64,000 nt of DNA from Pseudoalteromonas nigrifaciens (GCF_002221505.1 NZ_CP011036.1:1178001-1242000), one strand, 5' to 3'; shown: positions 1 through 13,011, numbered from the stretch's first letter. The notes: generated by a model from the sequence alone, not told the origin. Translations and numbers: made by a program.

Positions 1-1
1 T

Positions 2-1210
2 CGTTTGAAAGAATCGGATCAACTTGATTTAGTCCAGTTGGTGCATTTTCACTTAGGTTCGCAAATGGCGAATATTCGTGATGTACGTTTAGGTGTAAGC
101 GAAGCAGCACGTTTTTACTGCGAGTTACGTAAACTAGGTGCAAAAATTGAGTGTCTTGATGTGGGCGGTGGTTTAGCTGTTGACTACGATGGTACTCGTA
201 GCCAGTCACATAACTCAATGAACTATAGCTTAGCTGAATACGCTAACAATATTGTGTACACCATAGGCGACATTTGTAAGCAGTATGAACAGCCGTTTCC
301 AACTATTATTTCGGAGTCGGGGCGGGCATTAACCGCGCACCATGCTGTGCTTATTTCAAATGTGATTGGTACTGAAAGTTATACACCTGAAGAAATTGAA
401 GCACCGGCTGATGATGCCCCGCAGTTACTTAAAAATATGTGGATGTCGTGGCAGCAATTGCATGTATTAACTGATGACCGTGCATTAATTGAGATTTATC
501 ACGATAGCCAAGGGGATTTAGCCGAAGCACATAATCAGTTTGCAATGGGGTTACTAAACTTAACCCAGCGTGCGTGGGCTGAGCAAACAAATTTACGCGT
601 GTGTTATGAGCTTAATAAGCACATGGACAACAAAAACCGTTTTCATCGGCCAATAATTGACGAGCTTAATGCACGTTTAGCCGATAAGTTTTTTGTAAAT
701 TTCTCGTTGTTTCAATCACTGCCAGATGCGTGGGGAATTGATCAGGTGTTTCCGGTGTTGCCATTAAGTGGCTTAACCGAAGCGCCAAAAAAACGTGCAG
801 TATTACTGGATATTACTTGTGATTCTGACGGTGCACTTAATCATTATGTTGATGGTCAAGGCATTGAAAGTACACTACCAGTACCTGAGTTTAGTGCAGA
901 TAAACCATATTTAATGGGGTTTTTCTTGGTGGGTGCTTATCAAGAAATATTAGGTGATATGCATAATTTATTTGGCGATACGCACAGCGCTATGGTGAAT
1001 ATGGATGAGCACGGCGTAGCCAGCATTACCGAAATAAACCAAGGCGATACAGTAGCCGATATGATGCGTTACGTGCATTTAGACGTTGAGAGTTTTCAGC
1101 AGTCGTATCAGCAGTTGGTAAGTAGCAAAATTGCAGAACACGAACAGCAAAGCGTTTTAGACGAATTGCAAAATGGCCTTGATGGCTACACTTATTTAGA
1201 AGAGCTATAA
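2..1210 (+). CDS. speA: Biosynthetic arginine decarboxylase, C-terminal part (partial at window edge)
   Basis: PLP-dependent decarboxylase that converts arginine to agmatine for putrescine synthesis. The reading frame is already open at base 2, so the start lies outside the window; about 400 codons are seen of a family usually near 630 residues. Visible features are the fold-III barrel segment with HFHLGSQ and [10 protein letters not shown], and the [12 protein letters not shown] stretch that contributes to the PLP and dimer site. The stop is two bases before speB, so the two consecutive polyamine enzymes are almost certainly cotranscribed. The identification rests on these motifs and the neighbour; confidence is high. 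Confidence 0.95.
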   Translation, partial: RLKESDQLDLVQLVHFHLGSQMANIRDVRLGVSEAARFYCELRKLGAKIECLDVGGGLAVDYDGTRSQSHNSMNYSLAEYANNIVYTIGDICKQYEQPFPTIISESGRALTAHHAVLISNVIGTESYTPEEIEAPADDAPQLLKNMWMSWQQLHVLTDDRALIEIYHDSQGDLAEAHNQFAMGLLNLTQRAWAEQTNLRVCYELNKHMDNKNRFHRPIIDELNARLADKFFVNFSLFQSLPDAWGIDQVFPVLPLSGLTEAPKKRAVLLDITCDSDGALNHYVDGQGIESTLPVPEFSADKPYLMGFFLVGAYQEILGDMHNLFGDTHSAMVNMDEHGVASITEINQGDTVADMMRYVHLDVESFQQSYQQLVSSKIAEHEQQSVLDELQNGLDGYTYLEEL

Positions 1211-1212
1211 GT

Positions 1213-2136
1213 ATGTCGACTTTGTTTGATCATCCAGATCACTCATTGTATTCCAATGGGATGACCTTTTTACGTTGTCCTATGGTGCAAAATATTACCG
1301 CGATTGACGCTGATGTAGTAGTGCTTGGTTTACCATTTGATATGGCGACCTCGGGCCGCCCAGGTGCACGTTTAGGCCCAGACGCGATTCGTCGTGCATC
1401 GGTGCATTTAGCGTGGGAAGGCACTAAGTATCCATGGACGTTTCCATTATTTGAGCATTTAAAAGTGGCCGATGCTGGAGACTTTACTTATCCGGTAGGC
1501 GACGCTGAGTATTTTACGGCGCAGCTTGAACAAGCCGCGAGTAAAATATTAAGCCAAGGTAAAACCTTGTTAGGGCTAGGTGGCGATCATTTTGTGACTT
1601 TACCATTGCTACGTGCGCATGAAAAACAACATGGCAAAATGGCTTTGGTGCACTTTGATGCCCACACAGATACTTACAGTAATGGCTCACGCTACGACCA
1701 CGGTACCATGTTTTATCATGCACCAATGGAAGGGTTAATTGATTTAGAGCACAGTATTCAAATTGGTATTCGCACCGACTTTGATCAAAGCAAGCATGGG
1801 TTTGCAGTGATTGATGCCATGCAAGCCAACGATTTATCGGCAAACGATATTGCTGCGCAAATAATTGCGCGAGTAGGCGATTTACCGGTTTATTTAACCT
1901 TTGATATTGATTGCCTTGATCCTGCGTTTGCACCTGGTACAGGCACTCCCGTGTGTGGTGGTTTAACATCAGACAAAGTGCTTAAAATATTACGTGCTTT
2001 AAAAGGCATTAATATGGTAGGTATGGATGTAGTAGAAGTATCGCCAGCGTATGATCAAAGTGAAGTAACCGCCATTGCTGCAGCAACCATTGCGCATGAG
2101 CTTTTGCACTTATGGGCATATAAAAATAAGTATTAA
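1213..2136 (+). CDS. speB: Agmatinase
   Basis: Ureohydrolase of the arginase family; hydrolyses agmatine to putrescine and urea, the step after SpeA. The 307-residue length is typical. The binuclear manganese ligands are all present: GGDH with H126, DAHTD with D149, H151 and D153, and the DIDCLDP motif with D231 and D233. The ATG at 1213 is two bases after the speA stop, implying translational coupling. A strong hairpin-plus-T-run terminator follows at 2157. Nothing unusual is seen. Confidence 0.96.
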   Translation: MSTLFDHPDHSLYSNGMTFLRCPMVQNITAIDADVVVLGLPFDMATSGRPGARLGPDAIRRASVHLAWEGTKYPWTFPLFEHLKVADAGDFTYPVGDAEYFTAQLEQAASKILSQGKTLLGLGGDHFVTLPLLRAHEKQHGKMALVHFDAHTDTYSNGSRYDHGTMFYHAPMEGLIDLEHSIQIGIRTDFDQSKHGFAVIDAMQANDLSANDIAAQIIARVGDLPVYLTFDIDCLDPAFAPGTGTPVCGGLTSDKVLKILRALKGINMVGMDVVEVSPAYDQSEVTAIAAATIAHELLHLWAYKNKY

Positions 2137-2156
2137 ACTAAAGAAAATACTAATGA

Positions 2157-2189
2157 ATAGGGCACCCTTAAAGCGTGCCCTATTTTTTT
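2157..2189 (+). terminator. Rho-independent terminator after speB
   Basis: A perfect 9-bp stem (ATAGGGCAC at 2157-2165 with GTGCCCTAT at 2175-2183) is followed by a run of seven T. It sits 20 bases after the speB stop and closes the speAB unit. Confidence 0.9.
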
Positions 2190-2261
2190 GCGTCCCATAA
2201 AAGTAGTATAATTTTTTAGTCGTGTTTATTTAATACCGTTATGCAGTAATTTGGTGTTATT

Positions 2262-2279
2262 TAACCTGAATTTAGGTTA
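2262..2279. repeat. Small dispersed palindrome TAACCT-N6-AGGTTA
   Basis: Perfect 6-bp arms separated by GAATTT, lying between speB and the efflux operon. A sequence identical at 16 of 18 positions occurs at 62033-62050. It may be a member of a genome-wide small palindrome family or an operator; the sequence alone does not decide. Confidence 0.5.
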
Positions 2280-2310
2280 TTTACATATCATTCTATTATA
2301 AGCTCGTCAG

Positions 2311-2328
2311 GCTCAGTCTATACTGAGC
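2311..2328. promoter_or_regulatory. Inverted repeat upstream of the aaeXAB-like operon (possible operator)
   Basis: Perfect 7-bp arms GCTCAGT and ACTGAGC around CTAT, about 42 bases before the DUF1656 start. It lacks a following T run, so it is not a normal terminator. Its place in the promoter region makes a regulator site, such as for a LysR-type protein, plausible but unproven. Confidence 0.4.
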
Positions 2329-2369
2329 TTAATTATCCACTTATAAAAACTAAAATAGGATACCTTTTT

Positions 2370-2579
2370 ATGCTTCAGGCTGTTGTTTTAGGAGGGCTAG
2401 AATTTAGTCCTTTGGTTGTTTATTTTCCCATAGCATTTTTATTAACAGCGCTGAGTCGTTTTATTTTGCACCGTTTAGATTGGCACGATCGCATTTGGCG
2501 GGTTGCCTGGTTTGAGGTGTCTTTATTTGTATGTTACTTAGCATTAACCGTATATTTATTAAGTGGAAGAATAATTTAA
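2370..2579 (+). CDS. DUF1656 (AaeX-like) small membrane protein
   Basis: A 69-residue protein with two predicted membrane segments (about residues 15-33 and 45-65). Its size and place match AaeX, the small DUF1656 partner of the AaeA/AaeB aromatic carboxylic acid efflux pump. It is the first gene of a tightly packed operon: its TAA stop overlaps the ATG of the membrane fusion gene by one base. Its function in the pump is not known for the family. The start is the ATG at 2370, preceded by an AGGATA ribosome-binding site. Confidence 0.85.
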   Translation: MLQAVVLGGLEFSPLVVYFPIAFLLTALSRFILHRLDWHDRIWRVAWFEVSLFVCYLALTVYLLSGRII

Positions 2580-3439
2580 TGGCCAAATATTTACGTATTT
2601 TAGTTACAGTACTGGTTATTTTTATGGCCGTATTTGCAGGGCGTTGGGTATGGAATGATTACATGCATACACCATGGACCCGCGATGGCCGCATTAGAGC
2701 CAATATAGTTACGGTAGCGCCAGATGTGTCTGGTTGGGTAACTCATTTAAACATGATTGACGGGCAAAGTGTAAAGCAAGGGGATCTGCTTTTTAGTGTT
2801 GATGCTAAGCGTTATCAGGCAGCGCTAGAGCGCAGTAAAGCCAGTACCGAAAATGCATTATATACCTGGGAGCTTGCTAAGCATAAATACGAGCGTCGAA
2901 TAGCATTAAACAGCCAACAAGCAATTAGTGAAGAAAGTTTAGAAGCAACGCGAATTAATACAAAAATAGCAAAAGCAAACTATGAACTCGCTAAAACAGA
3001 ACAAGCAGTAGCGCAGTTAAACCTTGATAGAACCCAAGTTGTTGCACCTGTGTCGGGTTACATAATTAACTTAGATTTACGCCAAGGCAATTATGTTGCT
3101 CAAGGCGTGTCGGTATTTGCCATTGTACAAGCAGACTCTTTTTATGTAACCGGCTACTTTGAAGAAACCAAAATCCCTCTTATTCATTTAAAGCAACACG
3201 CAAATGTAGCTTTGTTAAGTGGTGGTAAACCTTTAACTGGTCAGGTAATGAGTATAGGTAAAGCAATTGCTAATACTAATACGCAAAGTAATGGCCAGCG
3301 TTTACCACAAGTTCAGCAAACCTTTAACTGGGTACGCTTATCGCAGCGCATTCCGGTGGATATTAAATTAGACGCGTTTCCTGCAGATACTCAGCTTAGT
3401 GCCGGAATGACCGCAACTATTCGACTTGTTGAGCGCTAA
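2579..3439 (+). CDS. HlyD-family membrane fusion protein of an aromatic-acid efflux pump (AaeA-like)
   Basis: Periplasmic adaptor of 286 residues. An N-terminal membrane anchor of about 20 residues is followed by TPWTRDGRIRAN, which is typical of AaeA/EmrA-type adaptors, then the first biotinyl-lipoyl half (VAPDVSGWV), a short coiled coil and the second half (VVAPVSGYI). I chose the ATG at 2579, which overlaps the previous stop as TAATG; an in-frame earlier codon at 2531 would add 16 residues that lie inside DUF1656. The 3' end overlaps the FUSC gene the same way. It probably links the inner-membrane FUSC protein to an outer-membrane channel. Confidence 0.9.
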   Translation: MAKYLRILVTVLVIFMAVFAGRWVWNDYMHTPWTRDGRIRANIVTVAPDVSGWVTHLNMIDGQSVKQGDLLFSVDAKRYQAALERSKASTENALYTWELAKHKYERRIALNSQQAISEESLEATRINTKIAKANYELAKTEQAVAQLNLDRTQVVAPVSGYIINLDLRQGNYVAQGVSVFAIVQADSFYVTGYFEETKIPLIHLKQHANVALLSGGKPLTGQVMSIGKAIANTNTQSNGQRLPQVQQTFNWVRLSQRIPVDIKLDAFPADTQLSAGMTATIRLVER

Positions 3440-5490
3440 TGGAGGCTGTGCTGCGTAACCTGTTTTTACCTAAAAAGCAGGCTGTTATTTTTGCACTAAA
3501 AGGCGTAATTGCTATGGCAATGGCGCTTACAGTTGCTTTGTTTCTTAATTTAGATCGCCCTTACTGGGCTTTAGTTTCAGCGGTGTTTTTACAAATACGC
3601 CCAGAGAGTGGCTTAGTGGCCGAAAAAGCTCTGTGCCAAATAGTAGGCACTGTTATAGGCGGCTTGTTTGGCATATTACTATTAACGCAGCTCATATCTT
3701 ACCCTTACTTAGCACTGGGCATACTGGGGTTGTGGCTGGGTATTAACTCAACGTTATCGGCTTTGGTTAGGCAAACAAATTTTATTTATGGGTTTGCTAT
3801 GGCGGCGGTTACCGCCGAAATTATAGTGTTACTGGTAATAGCAAGCCCTACCACCGTAAGTAGCCAAGCTGTATTTAGTATTGCCCAATCGCGTATGAGC
3901 GAAATTATAATTGGCTCAATTTGCGCCGGCATTGTGAGCCATTTATTTTGGCCAGTAAAAGTGAAAAATGGGCTGCAAATTCAGGCAAAGTCATTAATAA
4001 ACCAAACCCTTAATTACCTAGTTACTGAGCTAAACATACAAGGCTCGCACGAAGAACGACACCAGCAAATAGATGGCATTTTGGCAACCTTAGGCGCAGT
4101 TAACGAAGATTCTAGCGCGGTGCGTTACGAAGGCCCTAAAGGTCCTGGGCGCGCTCGTGCAGCAAATCAACTGTCGCAAAAAGTATTATCTTTACTGGCG
4201 TTAATTCAAATATTTGGCCGTTTACAACGTAGCCATACAAAATTGATGAGCCCGCTACTGACTCAATTATTTACTCAGCTCAAACAGGTTTTAGCAAATA
4301 TAGCGCAAGCAAACAGTGTTGATGATTGCATAGAACAAGTAAAAAACTTGCGCCGAGAGTTAACCGAATATCGTGCGAATAACAGCAGTGAGCTGCCCTT
4401 TGAATCGCATATGCTCAATGTTAGTGTTGATATAACCACAGAGTTAACAGTGTTGCTGCGTGCTTATCGCGCCCTTGAAGAGCGCGATACAAGGCTGCTA
4501 AATGCACCTAGCACAGTAACTTACCGTGATCCGTTAGCGGCAATAATTGTTGGGTTTCGCACCGTTATGGTGTTTTTTATTGGCGCGTGTATTTGGGTAA
4601 GCACAGGATCGCCGGCAGCAATAATGATTATGATTTTACCGGTGATATTTTCAATTATGTTAGCGCGTTTTCCACTCATTGTTTTGCGTGTGGTGTTAAA
4701 GCGGATAATGATTGGAGTTGTGGTTGCTAGTTTTGTCAGTATTTTTTATGCACTTAACTTATTAGCCTACAGTGGTGGGCAATTAGAAATACTCATATTG
4801 GTATTAGCTGGCCCTTACTTTATTGGTTTATTACTACTTGCCGATAGAGAAACCCTGCCTTACGGATTAGGCTTTTGTATACCGTTTTCTATTTTGGTGA
4901 GCCCAAGTACCGATATGAGCCGAGCATTTTCAATTGATTATACGCTGAGTGCGGCAATGGCTATTTTTACTGGGGTAGCTATTTTATTTTGGGTTTTTCA
5001 TTTAATTACAGGGCCAAGCGCCCAGTTATTAGTGCATAGAATTTTTAAAGCAACCCATCAAGACCTGCTCGATATTAATAAACACAGTGCGCCTATTGTT
5101 TGGTATAACCAGCGGATGGCCGACCGATTATTACGACTCACTCATTACGACCAAGGTTCGCAGTCTCGCGCTATTACTGACTTGGCATTAACCGCATTAA
5201 ATTTAGGCCACGCAGCAGTGCGATTACGCTCTGTGTGCGAAAACGTAGCAGGTAAAGATCTAAAATATTTTGCACTGTGGCAGCATGCTCTTGCCGATGC
5301 ATTTTTGCTGGCAAGTAAAGGTCAAGTTGATCAGCGGTTTAAACATGCATGCGACGCGTTATATCAAGAGTTAGTGTGTATATTAGGAGAGTCGCAGCAG
5401 GTTGAGGCAATACAAGGAATGTTTATGCGGATTAACTTAACCTTTGAGCGCAGCGCCAATAGTATTAAGACCCCAAACTCACTACTTTAG
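3439..5490 (+). CDS. FUSC-family inner-membrane transporter (AaeB-like)
   Basis: A 683-residue protein with the AaeB/FUSC architecture: two membrane bundles (about residues 20-180 and 370-520), each followed by a soluble helical region. The N-terminal RPYWALVSAVFLQIRPE is the typical FUSC signature. It is the third gene of the DUF1656-HlyD-FUSC operon, with TAATG overlap to the adaptor. By analogy with AaeAB the pump exports aromatic carboxylic acids such as hydroxybenzoates, but the substrate here is inference. No regulator gene is adjacent in the window. Confidence 0.88.
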   Translation: MEAVLRNLFLPKKQAVIFALKGVIAMAMALTVALFLNLDRPYWALVSAVFLQIRPESGLVAEKALCQIVGTVIGGLFGILLLTQLISYPYLALGILGLWLGINSTLSALVRQTNFIYGFAMAAVTAEIIVLLVIASPTTVSSQAVFSIAQSRMSEIIIGSICAGIVSHLFWPVKVKNGLQIQAKSLINQTLNYLVTELNIQGSHEERHQQIDGILATLGAVNEDSSAVRYEGPKGPGRARAANQLSQKVLSLLALIQIFGRLQRSHTKLMSPLLTQLFTQLKQVLANIAQANSVDDCIEQVKNLRRELTEYRANNSSELPFESHMLNVSVDITTELTVLLRAYRALEERDTRLLNAPSTVTYRDPLAAIIVGFRTVMVFFIGACIWVSTGSPAAIMIMILPVIFSIMLARFPLIVLRVVLKRIMIGVVVASFVSIFYALNLLAYSGGQLEILILVLAGPYFIGLLLLADRETLPYGLGFCIPFSILVSPSTDMSRAFSIDYTLSAAMAIFTGVAILFWVFHLITGPSAQLLVHRIFKATHQDLLDINKHSAPIVWYNQRMADRLLRLTHYDQGSQSRAITDLALTALNLGHAAVRLRSVCENVAGKDLKYFALWQHALADAFLLASKGQVDQRFKHACDALYQELVCILGESQQVEAIQGMFMRINLTFERSANSIKTPNSLL

Positions 5491-5557
5491 CTATTTTTCG
5501 AGTTCAGAAGTCGGTATGAGATCTGCTATACTGTGCGCATCATTTTATGGGGCTGTT

Positions 5558-6289
5558 ATGATTTCAAAAAACCAACTCAAACTTATTCGCCAACTTGGCC
5601 AAAAAAAGTACCGCAAGCAATTTAATCAATACCTTGTACAAGGTGAAAAAAACGTACTTGAGTTATTAAACAGCCCATTAAAGGCGGTTGATATATTTGC
5701 TACCGAGGCATTTATAAATACCTATCAAGCACAGTATCTGGGTATTAATTTTATTTGCGCCGAGGAAGAGCTGCTAACAAAAGCAAGTACGCTGGTTAGT
5801 AACAATGCCGCCATTGCTATTGTAAATATGCCACAAGCAGCACAACTACAAACCAGTGGCTTAATATTAGCACTTGATGGTGTATCTGATCCGGGCAATT
5901 TAGGCACTATTATTAGAGTTGCTGATTGGTACGGTATTAAACATATTGTAACCAGTACAGATAGCGCCGATGCATACAACCCTAAAACAATTAGTGCCAC
6001 TATGGGCTCGTTTGTAAGAGTGTCGGTAAGCCAAGTCGATTTGCCTGCGTATTTAGCCACATTAAAATTACCAATTTATGGTGCCTTTTTAGACGGGGAA
6101 AATGTGCACAACACTCAATTTACAGGTTCAGGCGTGTTATTAATGGGCAGTGAGTCGCACGGTATACGCGAAGCGTGTGCCAAATTAGTAACTGATAAAA
6201 TAACCATACCGGCTTTTGGTCAGGCTGAGTCGCTGAACGTGGCTATGGCAACCGGTATTATTTTAGATAATTTTAAACGCCAAGCTTAA
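5558..6289 (+). CDS. SpoU/TrmH-family RNA 2'-O-methyltransferase
   Basis: A 243-residue SPOUT methyltransferase. An N-terminal substrate-binding domain (YLVQGEKNVLELL) precedes the knotted C-terminal domain with all three SpoU motifs: DPGNLGTIIR (motif 1), LLMGSESHGI (motif 2) and IPAFGQAESLNVAMA (motif 3), which form the SAM site. It methylates a ribose in rRNA or tRNA; the exact nucleotide cannot be read from sequence. I chose the ATG at 5558 after a GGGG ribosome-binding site; the open frame extends upstream but would overlap the previous gene. It is a monocistronic-looking core gene. Confidence 0.88.
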   Translation: MISKNQLKLIRQLGQKKYRKQFNQYLVQGEKNVLELLNSPLKAVDIFATEAFINTYQAQYLGINFICAEEELLTKASTLVSNNAAIAIVNMPQAAQLQTSGLILALDGVSDPGNLGTIIRVADWYGIKHIVTSTDSADAYNPKTISATMGSFVRVSVSQVDLPAYLATLKLPIYGAFLDGENVHNTQFTGSGVLLMGSESHGIREACAKLVTDKITIPAFGQAESLNVAMATGIILDNFKRQA

Positions 6290-6342
6290 AACTAAAGCAA
6301 GGTTAATGTTTATAACCAATAATATTCGGTAATAACAAAAAG

Positions 6343-9300
6343 ATGCGCTTAAGCACTATAAAATTGGCAGGCTTTAAATCGTTTGTAGAGCCAACTAAAA
6401 TTCCATTTCCTGATCAAATGACCTGTGTTGTAGGCCCTAATGGCTGCGGCAAGTCTAATGTTATTGATGCAGTGCGCTGGGTGCTTGGCGAAAGCTCGGC
6501 TAAAAATTTACGTGGCGACGCCATGGCCGATGTCATTTTTAATGGCTCAACTAATCGTAAAGCTATTTCGCAGGCCTCGGTAGAGCTTACTTTTGATAAC
6601 GACAAAGGCGACTTTCCTAATACCTTTGCCGATCGTAATCAAATTGCAATAAAGCGTTTAGTTACTCGCGATGGTCAGTCGTTGTATTTTTTAAATGGCA
6701 GTAAATGCCGCAAACGCGATATTACTGATATATTTTTGGGCACAGGCCTTGGCCCACGTAGTTACGCCATTATTGAGCAAGGCATGATCTCGCGCTTAAT
6801 AGAGAGCAAACCGCAAGAACTTAGGGTGTTTTTAGAAGAAGCCGCAGGAGTATCTAAATACAAAGAGCGCCGCCGCGAAACGCAAACTCGAATAAAAAGC
6901 ACCCGTGAAAACTTAGAGCGCTTACTCGATGTACGCAAAGAGTTACAAAGTCAACTTACTAAGTTAGCGGTGCAGTCGGTTGATGCTAAAAAATACCGCG
7001 AGTTAAAAGCGCAAGAGCGAACGTTAAAAGGGCAAATTGCCGTTTTAAAATGGCAAAAACTACACCAACAACAACTCGAAAAAAGCCAACAAATAAATAA
7101 ATTAAATGAGCAAGTTACGTTTTTTAAAACGGCTCATTCTGGTCACGACGACGTACTTGCAAGCTTAGAAACCCAAGTACAAGCCTCGCAAGAAAGCGTA
7201 AGTGATGCGCAACAGCAACAACATGTAATACACACTGAGCTTACGCGATCTGAGCAACAACAAATAAGCATAAAGCAACAAATTCAAACGCTTAAACAAA
7301 ATCAGATTAAACTACAGCAGCGCCAAACGCATAGTTTAGAGCTTAAAACGCAGCAGCAAACAGTGTGCGAACAACTAGAACACGCTTTGCAGCAGGCAAT
7401 AGAAAACAACTTAATGCGCAACGAGCAAGTAAGTGAGTTAAGCCAAGAGCTTGAGAGTGCTTTAGAGCTAAAGCAGCAACACACTGAGGATTGGCAATCG
7501 CTTAGCGAGCAACTGCAGCAACTTAATAATAAGTTGCAGATGCAAGCAAATAATATTGAGCAAACTCAGCAGCAAAGCAAACACGTTAATGAACAAAGTG
7601 AGCAGTTAAATAAGCAAATTACACACCTAAAAAGTAGCGATGTTGAACAGCAGTTAGCTTCTCAAAAACAACAAAGGCAAGTGCTTACTCAAGAGTTAGC
7701 AACTAAGCAAACGGCGCACAGTAAAGGCCAAATGCTGCTTTTAGAGCAAAGTTCGCAGTTAAACAATGCCGAGCAGCAATATCAGCAACTTAGCCAGCAA
7801 GCTAACGAGCTAAAAGCCAGTATCGCAGGACTAAGCAGTACATTAGGGCTAGATAATGAGAGCGAGCACCACAACACCTTATTTAACCAATTAAAGGTTA
7901 AAGACGGGTTTGAGCACTGTATTGAACAAGCACTTAAATCGCTTGAGCATTTAAATGTAAGTGAGCAGTCGGCAAATAATAGTGTGTGGCATATCGCATC
8001 AACAAAAAGCAATCAGGCAAATGTAAAAAATAGCTTAGCGGCATTTATAACTCAGGGGGTTTACCCTGAAGTATTGAGCCGTATTGCTTATAGTAAAAGC
8101 GGCGAACTTAAAGCATTAGAGGATAATTTTTATATTGCCGTAATGGATGAAACCGCCGCTTTGCATGGTCGGAACTGGCATATAAGCTCAGATCGAAATG
8201 CTGAAAACTCATTACTGGTAAAGCACAAGCAATTGCAGCTTAAAACAGCGCAGCTAAAAAATGTAGAGGGTGAGTTACAACTCGCAGCCCAAGTGCTTGA
8301 GCAGCAAAAAGCACTGCAAAGTGAGCTTAGTACGCAGCAAAGTGAACTTAAAGAAACCATACATCAGCTGGCTCAAAATATTGCCGTAGCGAGTACGCGC
8401 AACGATATGTTAAAAGAGCAAGTAGCGCAGTACCAGCAGCAATTGCAACAGTACCAAACGCAACAACAGCAATTGGTTATACAGTTAGCACAAATAAAAG
8501 GGGTGCTTAAAGATCAAACAGTGCAGTTTGAAACACTTAAGCAGCAACAGTTAAGTTTAAGCAGTGATCTTGCTACTGCAAATAACAAGCGCACCCACAG
8601 TGATACAAATTATAGCCAAGTATTAGCTAGGCTTGAGCAATATAAAACGCAAGCCCATCAAGCAACGCTTGCAGAGCAACAGTCACGTAGCGAGTGGCAA
8701 TTAAGCCAAGCTAAACTAAGCCATGCAGAGCAAGCGCATTTAAGTGCAGAGCAGGGTGCAAAAGAATTACACGATCAATTAACCCAGCTGCTAATACCCG
8801 AGCAAGAACTACTTGAAAAAATAGCCCAGTTACTTAAACAGCATGCGCAAGGCGAGAAAAACTTAAACACATTACAAAATAAATTAAACCAAGCAAAAGA
8901 GAGCTTAAGCACGAAGCAAGCGAGTCTTAAAAGTTCACAAGGTGAGCTGGTGGCGCTACAAGAGCAGCATCAAAAATTAAGCATAGAAGAGCAAAGTTTA
9001 TTAATAAAAGCACAGTTGGCGCTTGAACCGCTAGAAGAGTTAAAGCAAAACCTAAAGCAGGTGCTTGATGAGTTACCAGAAACACTCATTATAAGCACAG
9101 CACAAAATAAACTCGCAGATATTGTTAATCAGTTGGAGCGCTTAGGTGCGGTAAATTTAGCCGCTATTGATGAGTTTGATCAAGCCAAAGCGCGCAGCGA
9201 ATATCTTGATAATCAATTAGATGACTTAACAAAAGCGCTGAGTACCCTAGAAGGGGCTATTCGTAAAATTGATATAGAAACCAAAACTCGCTTTAAAGCG

Positions 9301-9756
9301 ACCTTTGATCAAGTTAACCAAGACTTTGCAAAGCTATTTCCAAAGGTTTTTGGTGGTGGAAGTGCTTATTTAGAATTAACCAGTGACGATTTACTCGAAA
9401 GTGGTGTTAGTATAATGGCACGACCACCAGGTAAAAAAAATTCAACAATTCATTTGTTAAGTGGTGGAGAAAAAGCGCTGAGCGCATTATCATTAGTGTT
9501 TTCTATATTCAGGCTCAATCCAGCTCCATTCTGTATGCTGGATGAAGTAGATGCACCGCTAGATGATGCCAACGTGGTACGTTTTTGCCGTTTGGTTGAA
9601 GAAATGTCACAATCGGTGCAGTTTATTTATATTAGTCATAATAAAATTGCGATGGAAATGGCTGGTAGATTAACAGGTGTTACCATGGCTGAGCCAGGTG
9701 TATCGCGCGTAGTGGCTGTAGATATTGAACAAGCTGTGCAACTTGCACAGGCATAG
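6343..9756 (+). CDS. smc: Chromosome segregation ATPase SMC
   Basis: Structural maintenance of chromosomes protein, 1137 residues, that loops and organises the nucleoid with ScpA and ScpB. The Walker A motif GPNGCGKSN is at 31-39, two long Gln-rich coiled coils flank a hinge near residues 490-630, the ABC signature LLSGGEKALSALSL is near 1038 and Walker B FCMLDEVDAPLDD near 1062. The coiled coils are very rich in glutamine. smc followed by zipA and ligA is a common gammaproteobacterial order in lineages that use SMC rather than MukB. The start ATG at 6343 matches the conserved MRLxxIKLAGFKSF beginning. Confidence 0.97.
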   Translation: MRLSTIKLAGFKSFVEPTKIPFPDQMTCVVGPNGCGKSNVIDAVRWVLGESSAKNLRGDAMADVIFNGSTNRKAISQASVELTFDNDKGDFPNTFADRNQIAIKRLVTRDGQSLYFLNGSKCRKRDITDIFLGTGLGPRSYAIIEQGMISRLIESKPQELRVFLEEAAGVSKYKERRRETQTRIKSTRENLERLLDVRKELQSQLTKLAVQSVDAKKYRELKAQERTLKGQIAVLKWQKLHQQQLEKSQQINKLNEQVTFFKTAHSGHDDVLASLETQVQASQESVSDAQQQQHVIHTELTRSEQQQISIKQQIQTLKQNQIKLQQRQTHSLELKTQQQTVCEQLEHALQQAIENNLMRNEQVSELSQELESALELKQQHTEDWQSLSEQLQQLNNKLQMQANNIEQTQQQSKHVNEQSEQLNKQITHLKSSDVEQQLASQKQQRQVLTQELATKQTAHSKGQMLLLEQSSQLNNAEQQYQQLSQQANELKASIAGLSSTLGLDNESEHHNTLFNQLKVKDGFEHCIEQALKSLEHLNVSEQSANNSVWHIASTKSNQANVKNSLAAFITQGVYPEVLSRIAYSKSGELKALEDNFYIAVMDETAALHGRNWHISSDRNAENSLLVKHKQLQLKTAQLKNVEGELQLAAQVLEQQKALQSELSTQQSELKETIHQLAQNIAVASTRNDMLKEQVAQYQQQLQQYQTQQQQLVIQLAQIKGVLKDQTVQFETLKQQQLSLSSDLATANNKRTHSDTNYSQVLARLEQYKTQAHQATLAEQQSRSEWQLSQAKLSHAEQAHLSAEQGAKELHDQLTQLLIPEQELLEKIAQLLKQHAQGEKNLNTLQNKLNQAKESLSTKQASLKSSQGELVALQEQHQKLSIEEQSLLIKAQLALEPLEELKQNLKQVLDELPETLIISTAQNKLADIVNQLERLGAVNLAAIDEFDQAKARSEYLDNQLDDLTKALSTLEGAIRKIDIETKTRFKATFDQVNQDFAKLFPKVFGGGSAYLELTSDDLLESGVSIMARPPGKKNSTIHLLSGGEKALSALSLVFSIFRLNPAPFCMLDEVDAPLDDANVVRFCRLVEEMSQSVQFIYISHNKIAMEMAGRLTGVTMAEPGVSRVVAVDIEQAVQLAQA

Positions 9757-9824
9757 TTAAATTAAACGTATTAGGTTTTAACTAATACACAGGTTTAGGC
9801 ATATAAAATAAAAAAGGTGAGGGG

Positions 9825-10571
9825 ATGGCCGAAGAATTAAGATGGGTTTTAATCGTGATCAGTGTATTTGTCATAGGTGGCTTATTAGTACACGGTTTAT
9901 GGTCAGTGCGAAAAAAAGACAACCCAGAAATACCTGCTAACGAGCGGGTCGAACCACAACACACAGCTCACTCTCATTCGCCAAGTGCAGAGCCCGCACA
10001 GAGCGTTGCCTTTGAGCAAGAAGAACCACAATTTGGTGAACTAAATTTTGATGCCAACGAGCCGCAAACAGATACTAGCGTGCCAGAAGTGCCAATTGAA
10101 GATGACCTTAGTGTAATTGAGGCAGAGCATGACCTTGAGCCAAGCGAAGAGCCTGCAGAGGTTTCAGACTTTGTGATTGTGCATATTCAAATGCCAGATG
10201 GAATGAGCATGCAAGGCAGTAAATTATTGCCCGCGGTAAACACCTTAGGGTTTAAATACTCAGAGGAAGGCTTTTTTAATCGTCATTTAGATCCAGCAGG
10301 CCAAGGCCCGGTATTATTTAGACTAGTAAATATGTATAACCCAGGTACCTTCGATATTGATAATATGGAACAATTTAGTACCGCAGGCGTTAGCTTATTT
10401 ATGACCTTACCGTGTGAAGGTGATGGCTTAGCAGCATTTAATATGCTGCACAGTGCAGCTAAAAAGCTTAGCGACGAATTTGGTGCGCAAATTTTAGATG
10501 CGAAGCGTGAAGAAATGACCGTAGATCGCGTTCGTCAATATGTTGAACAGGTACGTGCATTTTCTGCGTAA
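9825..10571 (+). CDS. zipA: Cell division protein ZipA
   Basis: Membrane-anchored FtsZ-binding protein that tethers the Z ring to the inner membrane. Of 248 residues, an N-terminal membrane segment occupies about residues 7-27, then a charged linker rich in Pro, Glu and Asp to about residue 110, then the C-terminal ZipA domain with the DFVIVHIQMPDG beginning. A strong GAGGGG ribosome-binding site precedes the ATG at 9825. It lies between smc and ligA and is followed by a terminator at 10597. Confidence 0.95.
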   Translation: MAEELRWVLIVISVFVIGGLLVHGLWSVRKKDNPEIPANERVEPQHTAHSHSPSAEPAQSVAFEQEEPQFGELNFDANEPQTDTSVPEVPIEDDLSVIEAEHDLEPSEEPAEVSDFVIVHIQMPDGMSMQGSKLLPAVNTLGFKYSEEGFFNRHLDPAGQGPVLFRLVNMYNPGTFDIDNMEQFSTAGVSLFMTLPCEGDGLAAFNMLHSAAKKLSDEFGAQILDAKREEMTVDRVRQYVEQVRAFSA

Positions 10572-10596
10572 TTAACGCAATAGGTTAAATTTTTAT

Positions 10597-13007
<2,411 letters not shown>

Positions 13008-13011
<4 letters not shown>
